The position numbers and the translations under genes were made by a program. A stretch of 64,000 bases of DNA from Romanomermis culicivorax (Eukaryota; Nematoda; Enoplea; Mermithida; Mermithidae): contig CAWUHX010000034.1 of assembly GCA_963922205.1 (NCBI GenBank), forward strand, positions 682,001 through 746,000. The letters run 5' to 3'. Below the pieces are notes generated by a model that made no database searches, had not been told where the DNA came from, and saw only the letters and a program-made list of their open reading frames with translations. Position 1 is the stretch's first letter. Every line of letters starts with the position of its first letter. Shown one piece after another: positions 46,862 through 59,054 of this stretch.

Positions 46862-48045
46862 ATGATCAAATTTGCAGTCTATTACAACATTCTATTTCGT
46901 ATAATTGACAAGCAACCAAAATTATATATTCCAAAATCACAAACCCATGATCTAATTGCATTCCACCATGACAGCAAGTTTACAGGTCATTTTGCCTCAC
47001 GAAAAACCCTACATCTTCTCCGACAAAAATACTTTTGGCCAAAAATGAGTCGTGACGTGGCACACTACTGCAAAACTTGTCACCCATGCCAAACACACAA
47101 TGCCCTGCAGCACAGAATACATGCTAGTCTTGTCCCTATTCAACCCACAGGCCCATTTCACAGAATCAATGTTGATTTCATGGGGCCGTTACCCCTAACT
47201 GAGGAAGGGAATCAATTCATTGTTGTTTCTATTGACTATTTCACCAAATATGTCGAGACTTTCCCAACCCCCGACATCACAGCCGCCACCATTGCCCAGT
47301 TGTTCGTAAGCAAAATTGTTTGCCATCATGGCACCCCAAAAATCATCCACTGTGATCGCCGATCCAATTTTGTCTCTGATCTTTTCACCCGAATCACAGA
47401 ATTGTGCAATACCCAAAAAGTCCACACAACTCTGTATCACCCCATTGCCAATGGGGAAGTGGAACACTGCAACCAAACCCTCGCCGCCAGTATACGCATG
47501 TATATCAACTCCAAGCATACTGATTGCGACACTTATTTACCATTCACCGTTTTTTCAATCAATATTCACAAAAATGATAGCTCTTCATACCCCCCATTCG
47601 AATTACTTCATGGTTGACAACCCAACTTATCATCCAACACAGCTTTGAATTTCCTCCCCACCTCTTATATGGTCAATCTTGATGACTACGCCCTCCATGT
47701 CAAATCTTATTTCACAGAAGCCCTCTCCACTGTTTAGAAAAACTTACAAAAAGTATAAATCCAATATACAGTTCAGTACAATAAAAATGCACACAATATC
47801 CAGTACAAGTTAGGTGATCTCATTTTATACAAAAATCACTCTTGCAAGCAAGGGCTCACCCCTAAATTTTTACCCCACCAAAATGGCCACTATACAGTCA
47901 AGAGTTTCCTGTACCCTTACCTTACACTCCAACATCCCCTCGAGAATACCACTTTTACTGTTCATGTCAACCAAACAACCACTTTTTTCCCCAGAGCAGT
48001 TCAAACCAAAATTACCCGGACCACCTCTCACCCTCAAACCCCTTG
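46862..48045 (+). pseudogene. pol part 2: integrase
   Basis: Open at 46,862-47,617, in a different frame from the RT part. It has the HHCC zinc finger (HHDSKFTGHF and YCKTCHPCQ) and the DDE core: RINVDFMGPLP, IHCDRRSNF and ANGEVEHCN, so all three acidic residues are present. After a stop at 47,616 the C-terminal domain remains readable, with YKLGDLILYK at about 47,800 and the end near 48,045. No reading frame of envelope type lies between here and the 3' LTR. Confidence 0.88.
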
Positions 48046-48077
48046 AACCAGGATGTTCAACTTCAGACGGAGGGAAA

Positions 48078-48920
48078 TGTAATGTAGATGCTAGCCCATC
48101 ATTGTGAATTCATAATGTACGGTATGTGTATTTTATTACTGTATATAAATTTATTCTATAATTCATCGTCTCAAGGATGTCTGAGTTTCACATATTGACA
48201 TTCTTATAAATTCATTTGAAGTGTTCTGTTTTGAGCGTCTCACACCCAGAAGCTGTTATTGACCCAATTAAAGAGGTTCTAATTAATTTGCACATCGGCA
48301 CCTGGCCCTCAGAACTCACATGAAAACACACATTCCATAGCTATACTAATTCCCCCCAGAATCGTAAATACACATGGTCCTGTAATAAAAAGTAGAAACC
48401 CCAACCCAGACACCAGTCTCAAGTGGAACAGTAGCCGCGGTTCATACAGAAGCATATATACACGTGTAATAAATATGAAAACACGTAGGTGTGGTTAAGT
48501 CCGTAGTAAGCAGAGAAGCAAATGTAACATAAAAAGCGTGGTGAGCATATGATACTTAGAAAGCATAGAAGGCGTGGTTAGGTAAGCATACAGTATAGGA
48601 AAGCAAAAGAAGCAGGAAGCGACGATTGGTAGAAAGCAATTTCGGAAGCAGTATAAAAAGCAGAGAGAAGCATGAAATTATCAGATTTTGATCCATATTT
48701 GTTTTTATGCAAATCGCATTTGGAAGCTTGAATCCATTTTATTTTGTGCATTTCCCATTCGACACAGCAACGCTAAAGGAGGCCGTCGGCGAGTTGTTTA
48801 TTTTTGTGACGTTGTCATTTATCATTTTATCTTCGCATTGTGTCGGTGCATCCCTCTGGACCATTGGAAGTTCAGGCGTTTTTGATTCAAATAAAAGTAT
48901 AGAAGAAAACGGGTGTTACA
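48078..48920 (+). repeat. 3' LTR of the 10.3-kb retroelement
   Basis: Direct counterpart of 38,602-39,468. It contains a TATA-like box TATAAAA at about 48,652 and ends GGGTGTTACA. It has extra bases near 48,750 (a CCCATTCGACACAGCAA word also found in the RNase H region near 46,672) and lacks several bases present in the 5' LTR. Confidence 0.92.
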
Positions 48921-48924
48921 GGTG

Positions 48925-51730
48925 AAACCTATGATGTAACTTGATGCGCTAAGAACGAAAAATGTCTTCTGACAAAGATTTCTCTCAAATTTTGCAGGTT
49001 AGATACATCAGATATTGTGATCTGAAACTTTAGTCAATTAAGGGTCCACAATTCACAGTAGGATTCATTAGGGTAAAGGGTGTAGGATATTATCAATGGT
49101 GTGCAAAACATCAATATTTGAGAGCAAAAATTGTATTTTTCATAAAATCACCATGTCTACTGCTAAAACTCAGAAGCACCAAAAAGTTTCCTGTATAATA
49201 TATATTTTACCATATCTTCTACCCATTGACAAAAAATTATGTACTGCTAGTAGGGGTTTGGTAATTGCAACCTCCACTGTAGAACTATTACATCTAGATA
49301 AATTTTTAAAATGAGACATTAGGATAAGTTTCGTATGGTGAATAAGATAATTTTCAAACTCACGGAAAAATAAATTTCCCAGGGCTACAGTATCCCAAAG
49401 TTTGGAATTTTCGCTTTTTTAGCACTTTTCCATCTGATATATCGGCCTACGCATGAAGTAACTTTATTTGGCCTCCATTAAATACAATTGGGATGCAGAA
49501 GCGATCCTACTAGATGAGCGCTACCTTAGTCAGAAGTGCTACCAAACAGGAAAAAGTGACATATAACTTTGTGTGCTGGAATATAGTGGAGGATCTCAAT
49601 GCGTGTCTTGAAATTTCATGCAAGAATATATGAATTCTCATGCAAGAATACACTAGTAGCGTAAGAACTGACATGAAAAACATGAAACAACAGGTTTGCA
49701 TGAAAAAATTTATTTCTCCAAAATTCTACATAAGATGCTGTACAACCTGCATGCATAATGCTTGTATTTACAGAGGCTTACAATTTTTAAAAAGTAAAAT
49801 GATTTGTGGATTAAATGCTTAAAAAAGATGTGTCAAAAAATATGTCATTAAAAAATATAAACTCTTACGTTATGTTATTGACATAAACAATGGAAATATG
49901 TATTTCTTTATGTATAAACAAAGCAAAAATATCCAATGAGACAGCTTCTGTTGAATTCTGGGTGCATTGTTTGATTTTTATGGGTGCATTATGGTACATA
50001 TCTGGGTGCATTGTTTGATTTTTATGTTTAACTTACTTTTTCTCTTCTTGCGTTTGACTGGTTTAGAATTAAATTTTGAATTTTACATGATATCCTGTAC
50101 ATTTTATATTATTAGTGCATGAAATTTCATGATAAAATCAATGAAATAGGAACAGAAACAGTTGGACTTGAATTGGAAAAGTTTTGCTGCATGCTTCTTA
50201 TGAACTGGTCATAAAAACAATAACTTTGCTCCTTTGTTCATATATCTGAAGCAAGCGTCAATCAATCTGCACCACGCTATTATTCTCATGTATACTGTGC
50301 CTACTAATGGGTCGCCTTTAATTATTTTATTGCTGGTAGTCGAAAAATGTTGGCGAGCCCCTCCCCCCCCCCCCCAAGATCGTCATAAGCCAATTTAAGA
50401 CATGATTTCTGATAGTGTCGACCATCACATTGGGAAGTAAAAAAATAAAGTGACTCTCAAAACTTGCTATATGAAGTAATTTTATGTGTTGATAACAGCT
50501 GTGATATGCACTTGAGCTGAAAACAAAAATTCATTGAGTGTATGACAAAGTTTCAATTTTTGTAATATTTTTCCAAAAAGTCTCTCAACATTACCTTGTG
50601 CAGGGAAGACATAAATTTAGCTAGCTGTCCTTAAACTTTGTTCCTATTGTAGTATTGTAAAATTATGAAAGACTTTCAAATTATGTCTTTCATAATTTTT
50701 GTCGCACTTCTTAACAAGATTCTAACTTAATTCCAAGAGAATTCTTCTCTCTTGTGGATTCTATAGTAATGATAAAGATACTTACTAGAATTTTTTTGTA
50801 AACCACAATTTTACTAATAAAAAATAAAACTAACTGCAGACACAATTCCATACAATAGAAAACTCGAGAATATATACCAAAATGACTTCATTGAAAATTC
50901 AGAATACGATTAACATCAGAATCATATGAAGATTCATTTCCATATTCTTCTCTACATTGCTGACAGCAGGTGTGAGCAAAATTTAAATATACAATTATTT
51001 CTTCTGATTAAAAATTCATGCAACAGATTCTTTAATATTCATTTATGCCAGATATCAGTTTTGCAAGTGATTAATAATTCATTCTTGTTCTGGTTAGTAT
51101 TCCAGAATATCATGTAATATATTTGAATATATATAAATTTTTTGTAGTCCCAGAAACTTGGGGATGTTCGCAACATGATTCATATGATTAACATTCAGAC
51201 CTGTATGATTTTATGTTTTATGGGCTTTGGAAGTTGAGGTTTCTTTTTTTCTGGCATGCTAAAATTTGCAGATTTCTTTGAGCTGTAGATCGAGTTGTGG
51301 CGACCTGGACCTGAAACTTCTCCCATACATTTCTCTGATTAGTACTTCGATCCACCATAGAAGTCGTCTTGAACTTTTAGCAATGCAACATGCCATAGAC
51401 ATTGAAGCGATGATACATAAATGAGGCATTGGGTACAATGTTCATTCAAGACTGTCTTATGGTATCCTTATTGCTCTTTCTGGTGATGTGTAAATTGATG
51501 CTTAAACCTGTACACTTGATGTTTTATATGCCTTCGAGCCAAATTATTCAACTTGACAGTACAACATAAATCAAGCATGTTTTTTAACTATGGTGCTCAA
51601 GTAATAATTGGTGATTTGAGTCTCCATCTTGCCGTATATGCAGTCAGTTTGAAGGCTCTGCACTCTGTAAATATGATCCAGAATATTAACAAGACCAATA
51701 ACCACTGATATCTATATACATGAATATGCT
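48925..51730. other. AT-rich region without recognised gene
   Basis: No frame with family character. A partial tandem duplication of TCTGGGTGCATTGTTTGATTTTTATG occurs at 49,960-50,025 and a C-run at about 50,362. No bounded transposon was found. Confidence 0.45.
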
Positions 51731-51731
51731 A

Positions 51732-51975
51732 CAGTCTGTCTTTCTTGAAATGCTTCTAAATAATGAAAGTGGAAAGCAAGTAGTATTTCAGATTTTCATG
51801 ATTTGCTGATAGACAATATAACACACAGGACTGGAAATTTGTGAGCATACTGACCTAACCTTTAACAATTTTTCGCGTGAAAAATTTTACAATAAGAGCT
51901 GATGTGGACGCTTTTGACAACCATACTGATTTGTGTCATTTTTCTATTTGGAAGCGTTTTACAAAAAACAGACTG
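51732..51975. mobile_element. Mariner-like MITE (family F), copy 3
   Basis: CAGTCTGTCTTTCTTGAAATGC at the left and GCGTTTTACAAAAAACAGACTG at the right, preceded by TA and followed by CA. 244 bp, closely matching 4,452-4,696 internally (CTTC-AAATAATGAA--TGGAAAGCAAGTA). Confidence 0.75.
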
Positions 51976-52339
51976 CAGATGCCCATTGTTCAATAAGTTT
52001 GCATAACTGCTGTGTATACAGATATAACTGAATCCAGCATATGTTCATGAATATTAGGACCCAATTCAAAAGCGCAGTTGACGATTGAATCCTATGAATT
52101 TGCAACAGTAACCGATTGTTGTTGGCTGTCACTGGTTGTCGGCAACAAAAATCCTAGGATTTTTTCACTTCTAAATTGGACTTTCTGCAAATCACCTATT
52201 CGGCCTATTGTCGCCGATTAAATCCTAGGGATCGGCGACAATCCCCACCTGTCGCAGATTGTCGGTGACCAAAATCCTCAGATTTTTCACCTCTGAATAG
52301 TGCTTAATATCTGTGGTTATTTGTCTTTTTAGGATTCAG

Positions 52340-54515
52340 AATCATATTTTTAGGGTGTCTCAACAAAATGTCTCCAACAAAATATCCCCAAGATTTGACC
52401 TCTGCACCAAATGTCAGCATACAAAATATCTCCAATATGAGGTCTCCAACTCCAAAAAATGATCTCCACCAAACAATATGTTCCCCTGTAAAATGTCTAT
52501 AACAAATGATGTCTCTAAGAAATGTCTCCAATAAAATAGTGTACAGTTGTTCTGAAAACCTGAAAACAATATTTTTGATCGGACTCTTCTTACGGAACAT
52601 GAACCCAAAATGTAGGGTCACCAAACGATGTAGAATTTTTCAGCTGATCCCTTGTTGGAGCTCCACATGTTCTTGCTCAACTAAAGCTATGAGCTGGTAC
52701 TAGCCGCAAAAATTGTTAAAAAAATAAAACTTCCTGTAAATTTCAATTTCAAAATTTCAAGCTGCCTTTTTACGCGTTTTCATGATTGTTCTCTTATTTG
52801 TATTGACTGTAATAATTAGACAAGTATAAAAGAAGACAAACAAAACATATAAAGAACAAAAGAAATGAAACTGGAAACAGAAACAAAAACAAAAACAGAA
52901 AGAACATAATGAGAAGAAAAGACATGAAGATAAATAAGAAATAGTAGAGGATAGAAAGGGGCAGGGAAAGAGGACTGGAAAAAAATATAAGTGACATAAG
53001 ATTCAAAGTAAAAGTACGTAAAACTAATTTGGGACATAATGGAATGGGAAAAAACTAGAATAGAGAGAAAAATGGAGAAAACAAAAAATAGAGTACAGGA
53101 AACATAACGAGTCAAAGAAAGTGAAAGAAGAGAGGAAGAAACGGTAGCAGAAAAAAGAGGAATGAAATAAATAGAAAAAAGAATACAAAGAAAAAGTAGC
53201 AAGAACAAAATCAAGAAAAAAATGTCCTCCTAACAAGGTACTTCCTTCTGGAATGTCAGTATACGCTCGTATAAAACAGCAGTGTCACGTCCTGTGATAG
53301 TATCTTTCTAGTAAGTGGAAATACCCAAAGTACCGAATATTTAGCTTATAGCAACCCTGGTGCTATGGTCCAAAGTAAGACTAAAGGCCCTGTCATACTT
53401 CACCGCGCGGTGCCGTGCGGTACCGGCCGGCGCCGCGCGGCGCCGGTTGTCCTATTCATACTAACAGGCGGCGCCGCGCGCTACCGCGCGGTGGCTTGTC
53501 ATACTTCGCCGCGCGGCGCCGTACGGCGCCGCTTTTTTACTTTTGGATTTTGCTCTTCTCAAAAAATGTGTATTGGTTTAGTTGAAACCTGACGGGGCGC
53601 CGCAAAAATTACAAAAACCTATTCATACTTCAAAAGCGGTACCGCGCGGCGCCGCCCGGCGCCGCATTTTAGTATAAATAGGACAACCGGCGCCGTGCGG
53701 CGCCGGCCGGTACCGCACGGCGCCGCGCGGCGAAGTATGACAGGGCCTTAAGACTTACTAGCGTAAATTTAGGAATAACCATAGTAGTAATGATGAAAAT
53801 ATGAACATCAAAGACTTCTAAAAGACTATAAAGGACAACGAACCATGTCGTGTTGGGGGCTATACTGGAAGCAAAACAAGATAAAATGTAGCCAAAATGA
53901 ATGGCGGTCAAAACAGGACGGGTCATTATTGATAACGTCAAAATGAAAATGGAAGTTGACTTTGAAGCATAATTTTTCATAAACACGTTTTGTAATCATT
54001 ATCAAATTTGTACCAGAATCAATGATAACTTGCATTGCACTTGACAGCAGATCAATAGGGAATTAATGCTGGTGCAGCCTTCCAACCAAGCATGGAAAGT
54101 AACGTTATAGTGTCACTATTGCAGTGCCAAACTGTTTGTCTTTCATTTATTTTTTGCTTCTGTTTTCTTTATTTTTTATTTTTTCTTTTCTATATCCAGT
54201 GTTTTTTCATATTTCTTTATTATTCTATTTTTTGTGTCTTACGTCAACCGAAGTGTCAACCAAATGAAAATCAAACGGTATGTCGGTGGTAGAAAACGTC
54301 ATTTTGTTGGAGATGTTTTGCTGGAGACATTATGTGTTACTCATGGAAACATTTTGGCGCCGAAAATGTGGTTTGGAGATTGGAGACTTTTTGCAGGGGA
54401 TATTTTCTTGGAGACATTGTTAGAGATATTTGGCACAGAGACATTTTGTTTGAAGATTGTATGTTGGGGATATTTCATTGGAGACATTTTGTCGCAGATC
54501 CATTTTTAGAGTGCA
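52340..54515. repeat. Large imperfect palindrome with GGAGACATTTTGT-type arms
   Basis: The left arm (about 52,350-52,560) is full of AAAATGTCTCCAA words; the right arm (about 54,285-54,510) has the inverse TTGGAGACATTTTGT words. Both include a GGGGATATTTTGTTGGAGA-type unit. Inside, the purine-rich strand at 52,815-53,220 faces a pyrimidine-rich one at 54,130-54,240. The centre contains a Harbinger-like MITE and an AT-rich spacer. Short open frames here are low-complexity by-products. Confidence 0.6.
53385..53748. mobile_element. GC-rich Harbinger-like MITE
   Basis: AGGCCCTGTCATACTTC at the left and GAAGTATGACAGGGCCT at the right, flanked by TAA on both sides (53,382-53,384 and 53,749-53,751). 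A TWA target duplication with GGCC-type ends fits the PIF/Harbinger superfamily. The 364-bp body consists largely of CGGCGCCGCGCGGCG-type palindromes, plus a second, inner pair of inverted words (GGTTGTCCTATT and its inverse), so it is extremely GC-rich for this locus. Confidence 0.85.
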
Positions 54516-54739
54516 CAGCCTTCAAAATGACTGCATGACAAGATGGAGGACTCACCCAACCACCATTATTAGAGCAACATATTTAAAAAATTCAATTTTT
54601 GTTATGCATAGTTCGCCTTCCAAGCATATGAAACATCGGGTGTACAGCTTTGAGTTTCAATTGTACAGATTTGAGTTCACCACCAGAAAAAACAAAGATA
54701 CTGTAAGAAATTTCGCTCAACTATTTTCTCCAATATTTA

Positions 54740-55225
54740 TGTTAATAAATAAAGCTGTCATAAATGAGCATTGTACAGAGTGCCTCGAATGTGTACCATC
54801 ACATTAATGTCTGTGGTATGTTGTCTTGCTACAAGTTCCAGACCACGCTTATGGGGAATGTGAGTCTTAATGAGGGCTTTGTGGGAGAAGTTTTAGGCCC
54901 GGCTCGCCATAACTTGAGCTGCAGTTCAAAAAAGCCTGCGAATTTTGTTGGTCAGAAATTAAGATGGCCCATTAAACGTGTCCATCAAAGGTTCGAGTGT
55001 TATTTAATACACCCGATGAAAGAGAAATCGAAATACTATAAAAAATGAAATCCACTTATTTTCTGCAATAATGTTTACAGATAAAGCAGTCGTAAATGCA
55101 CATTGCATACAGGTTGCCTCTGTCATCACAGTCTTGCTAAAAGTTCCGGACGACACTTGGGGATCAGGGCCATAATGAGGGCTATGTATAAGAGACATTT
55201 CTTGCCGAACTGCAGCTCAGAGAAA
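54740..55225. repeat. Pair of diverged ~170-190-bp direct repeats
   Basis: 54,740-54,930 and 55,065-55,225 share AAATAAAGC-GTC-TAAATG--CATTG, GTCTTGCTA-AAGTTCC, ATGAGGGCT and GAGCTGCAGTTC-type words in the same order. They contain no intact frame. Confidence 0.5.
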
Positions 55226-55721
55226 TGTGCAAAAGAAAGAAAACAGACATTCCAGGATGCATAAAACATAAACCATGCGGGTTTAAATAATAATTAAAAC
55301 ATAAGATGAGAGCAATTAAATCATTTTCCTTCCGCTCTCAAATTTCTTTCAAAATGACTATTCCCTCTACCTCATCAGCAGCCGACAAGCCCCCCCCCCC
55401 TGACAGAGAATCCTTGAACGTCAACGAGTGATGCATACGTTGGGGCGAACAACAGCCGCATCAGAAACAATCTTAGTTTCTGCTGCGATGGTACATTTTA
55501 TTTTGCACGCTCTTTCTTTTCACTTTAACCTCTGCATGCTCTCTATCTATGTTTGGGACCCCATGGGACACCTCCCCTCTACAGCCCTGTGCTAGAGCCC
55601 ATGGTCAGCTGCCACGATCCAGTCATCATCAAGTTGTCGCAACTGCTACCCCACAACCAGCTGCTGCTTTGACCGCTGCATATGCCAACTCTCGCCATCT
55701 CGCTATCCTAGCCCGATCCAG

Positions 55722-57380
55722 TTGACAAGATACGCCCATCAAAGTGACATTGTCGCCCAAGTTGCAACTTCCACGGGACATGCACCCATTTTCGTTCTGC
55801 TTACAAAGCCATTCTTTTCTTGGTTCAATCCTAAAGTCAACCTTTTGTACGGACAATTCATTCCCCTGCCCTTGTGCCCACTGTGTCTTATGTCAAATAT
55901 CGCACCTGCCCTTGTTTAGAAAACAACGTCAAATGCCTTGTCCACGCCCCCAATTTGGAGTGCTGGTTCGTGTCCTTGTACGCCCCAACTCCCAACGTAC
56001 TGCCCCCGCTAATCTTCCTCTCACCCGGTTGTTTGGGGGCAGCACTCGCCACCCAGCCCACACCGAATTTCTGTGGTTATATGCTAGTCGGTTTTGACGC
56101 AGAATCAATAACCGCCGCTGACACAAAGAACTTCAAATTCACCGTCCCCATGCCAGCCGACTCTACGGCGTCAAGTTACCCCTGCTACGTTCAGCTCGCC
56201 TTTCCAAATGGTACAATGTTCGTTTTCAAAAAGTTTTCAGCGACCCCGGAGGACTGGACCACGTTATTTTCTCTAGTTGATAGCGACCACACCATCATAA
56301 TCTCATTCAATGGAGCCGATGACTGGGTGGGAATCTACGTGCTCCTCGGTACCCAATTCTGCATTGATAGGCAAAAAAAGAACAAAGAGACTGTTGTCAA
56401 AGTGATACATTTGGACGCATACCGCGTCATTCGAAATATCAACAATTATCCGCCACTGTACGAGCTGGCTCCAAAGATCGGTTTCATCCCCGAGAAACAC
56501 AAGCTGAAGGCAACCGTGTCCCCCATGTGGGCTTTTGAAGTCTTGAGACTCACCCTCAAATTCCCCGCCGCATTGAAATTTTTCAATAACCCATCCACGT
56601 CATTTCTCTAACAGGACATTCTTGCCTACGCCGCCCTCTAGGCGTTTCATCTAATTCTGTTGTTCCTCACTTTCAGCCCCTAGGGCTTTGTTACAGAAGT
56701 CTATGGCACCCCCGCGCTATTCCTGCACGATTTTCTGGACGCCGCCGAAATTGACCACTGTTTAGGTATGCAGCCGAATGGTTTTCAGGAAATCAAAACC
56801 TTGAGACGTACCACCCATCCAAAGGTTCTCACTGCTCCAAAAGTGCCGAAAAAAAGAAGAAGAAACAGAAAGATGAATGGAACAAATCGCTGGAGGTATC
56901 TGATGACGAAGACCCATCCCTTCAACCAAATTGATCTTCGATGACCCTAAACACCTTCAAGCAGCTGTCACTTCGGCCATGAAGAGCAGGCTCACACACC
57001 GGCTTATCAAACTACTCAACTTCCCGGTTTTGCCTACTTATCAATTGGAAATCTGTGATCGTATCGTATTTGAAACCGATCCCCCGATGCCACGGATCCC
57101 TCACAAAGTCCACGACCTATGGATCGAGCGCATCGCCGCTGACCAACCCATCCGCGATCAAACTTATCATGGCATTCATTACCGTTATTTTCCTAACACC
57201 ATCATTACTCTTTTGCAGGTAGATGGTGAATGGTTCCGACCCCTCACCACTAGCATGCCATTAGCTGTGCTACTAGCTTTGCCTTGCTCCATCGCGGAGT
57301 ATGCATTCGTAAACGATGTGCTGGTACGTGTTAGGCTGCTGTGGAGTCAAGATGATGTAACTGACCTTTGGGTTTAGACA
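55722..57380 (+). pseudogene. Exonuclease-like (RNase H fold, DEDD type) gene remnant
   Basis: The main open stretch 55,874-56,611 (245 codons) has the motif MLVGFDAES, resembling the DxE motif I of 3'-5' exonucleases, then YVQLAFPNGTMFVF and later ADDWVGIYV, an order reminiscent of WRN/EXD2-like exonuclease domains. After a stop a short QDILAYAAL stretch could be the end of that domain. A second open stretch at 56,931-57,377 continues with an unrecognised domain (DGEWFRPLT). GC and codon composition are higher than in the surroundings. At least two stops or frame breaks separate the parts, so it is read as a pseudogene, possibly part of a repeat family. The assignment is from motif memory only. 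Confidence 0.45.
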
Positions 57381-57639
57381 AAGGAAGTTGCAACAGTTCT
57401 GACCACAGGCTAACAAAAACAATAAACCAAAAACTCTCTCACACATTTCACCAGATACTCACCAGTACTTCACCAAACCTCAGGCAGAACACCTTGGCAC
57501 GTACCTCAGGAGATCCTACCCAAGCCTCCACTCCTGAACTTATGAGAGCCTCCACTAAGCTCACAAAACAAAACAATTACTGGTTCAATTTGTATCGGGT
57601 ATGCAATGGGTGACGCCAAAAATAATTATAATAAAATTA

Positions 57640-58260
57640 TAATAAAAAGGACGACTGGCAGCGATGCTCCAATAAACAACCATAATATTTTTTACAATGA
57701 ATGAAAAAATAAAAAACATGCAAAACAGTGGCTGCATTTATCTATGCAAATTTTCTTTTCTTTTTGGCCACTTTTCGCCGCGTTCTTCCGCCTGCGCACA
57801 TACGCCGGATGCTGAACACGTGCACCTGTGGCAACCCAGACATCCCTCGGCCCTCAAAGCCGACCAACGGGAGGTGAAACCTTTCTGGAGCCTGAGTCTC
57901 ATACTGAGGCCCCTACTGCATAACAGTTTTCCCCTCGGAAAACAAATTTTTGGGGCTACCCCCTCCAAGATGTGATCCTACCAGGTCCTTCAGGTGACAG
58001 CGACCTTGATCAATCCATTCGGCAGGGCACTCCTTTTCAGGCTATGGGTATGATCACGAATGTAGTTTGGCCTGGACTTTGACGTTGATCTGTGCCTAGA
58101 TCAGGGGCCCCGCCATTCCTCTTCTCCAGTGTACTGGTTTTTACAGCGTAGGGGTTGAGCGTCCACAGGTGCGCTTCCTCTATGGTCGGCTGCTCGCCAC
58201 GTTGCCCCATCCAATACAAATCTACACAATAAAAAATATTTTTTATAAAATATTTCAATT
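57640..58260 (-). repeat. GC-rich segment shared in part with 43.2-43.9 kb
   Basis: A 57,760-57,880 block matches 43,360-43,470: GGCCACTTTTCGCC, then CATCCCTCGGCCCTCAAAGC and GACCAACGGGAGGT. Minus-strand open stretches (57,968-57,738 and 58,258-58,037) suggest a decayed gene read leftwards, possibly continuing the exonuclease-like piece at 58,569-58,357. Product unknown. Confidence 0.4.
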
Positions 58261-58356
58261 TTACCCGATTTATGAAATAATTTTATAAATGTAAATGAAA
58301 ATTATCATGTCTTCATCTTTTTCAGGCCCTGAAATTAATGAGAAAAAATATGAGGG

Positions 58357-58569
58357 CTATGTACACGCCCGAAAAAAGATGGACGGAAAGACAAATTTTC
58401 GCCAGGCATCAACCCCAGAAGTCGCAAAAACTTTACTCACATACTCTTGTGTGACATTTTCGGTATTGAAACCAATAATTGGCTGTCCTCGAAACCTACT
58501 ATCCTTCAAGGTTTTGATCATCTCAGCCACCGTACCTATCTCTACCATTTTCGCTTCGGTCAATTCCAA
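58357..58569 (-). pseudogene. Second exonuclease-like fragment, opposite strand
   Basis: A 70-codon open stretch contains IIGFNTENV, resembling MLVGFDAES of the plus-strand copy at 55.7-57.4 kb and the family DxE motif, with the Asp replaced by Asn. It is preceded by a helical stretch (VAEMIKTLKDSRFRGQP) as before an exonuclease domain. It ends within the next 50 codons. If correct, two remnants of the same family lie here on opposite strands. Confidence 0.35.
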
Positions 58570-58777
58570 CAGAAATTGTCCGAAATTCGTTTAACGTTGT
58601 AGTCTAAAAAATTCAGACAAAATATTTACTACTTTTTTCTGAAAATTTTCCAAGCGGACAGACATTGGTTAATTTCTACCTTCACCACAGATAGTAAGCA
58701 CAAATAGGAAAAAATTGCAAGCAGGGGACAATAAGGTACCAAACATATATTGGGTTACTGTTGGCAGATAGTTAAAC

Positions 58778-59007
58778 TGATATGTACGCGTGTTATGTAA
58801 ATTTGTGTAGTATTTTTGCGCGTACATAGCTTCCTTATTAGCGTCACTTTTTCTGGCCTGTTTTTTGTGTTATGCAAATAGATGGCCTATATATAGTCCG
58901 GCCCTTCATTTATCATTGACTGCTGATTATCGTCGTCCGAATAAAGTATATTATTTACGATAGTTGGTCACCAGTATTTGAATTTGCATACTCGACCACA
59001 CTTATCA
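58778..59007 (+). repeat. 5' LTR of the 4.7-kb Ty3/gypsy element
   Basis: Contains a TATA box (CCTATATATAGTCC at about 58,886) and a polyadenylation signal AATAAA at 58,940-58,945. TG...CA ends. Confidence 0.93.
58886..58897 (+). promoter_or_regulatory. TATA box in the 5' LTR
   Basis: TATATATAG is conserved in both LTRs (also at about 63,358), about 50 bp upstream of the AATAAA signal. This is the usual U3 to R arrangement. Confidence 0.6.
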
Positions 59008-59054
59008 TTGGCGCAGAAATTATTGAACGATTTTATGCATTTCTGGGTCAAAAT

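Larger units (their letters stand above)
38602..48920 (+). mobile_element. LTR retroelement (Ty3/gypsy) with gag - env-like - pol order, 10.3 kb
   Basis: It is bounded by two direct LTRs of 867 and 843 bp, both starting TGTAATGTAGATGCTAG and ending GGGTGTTACA. The 4-bp target duplication GGTG is at 38,598-38,601 and 48,921-48,924. A purine tract (CGGAGGGAAA) precedes the 3' LTR. Interior order: leader, gag with three CCHC knuckles (39,713-40,880), Pro-rich region (to 41,331), envelope-like frame (about 41,368-44,452), protease-RT-RNase H (44,322-46,724), and integrase with its C-terminal domain (46,862-48,045). Ty3/gypsy RT and integrase motifs are clear. Several stops and frame breaks make this a dead copy. 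LTR divergence is moderate, so it is not recent. The placement of the envelope frame before pol is unusual, as env normally follows pol. Confidence 0.92.

Noticed and set aside
52794-53236. Minus-strand membrane-protein-like frames
   Set aside because: They are translations of a purine-rich low-complexity tract (Phe/Leu/Ser runs) within the palindrome.
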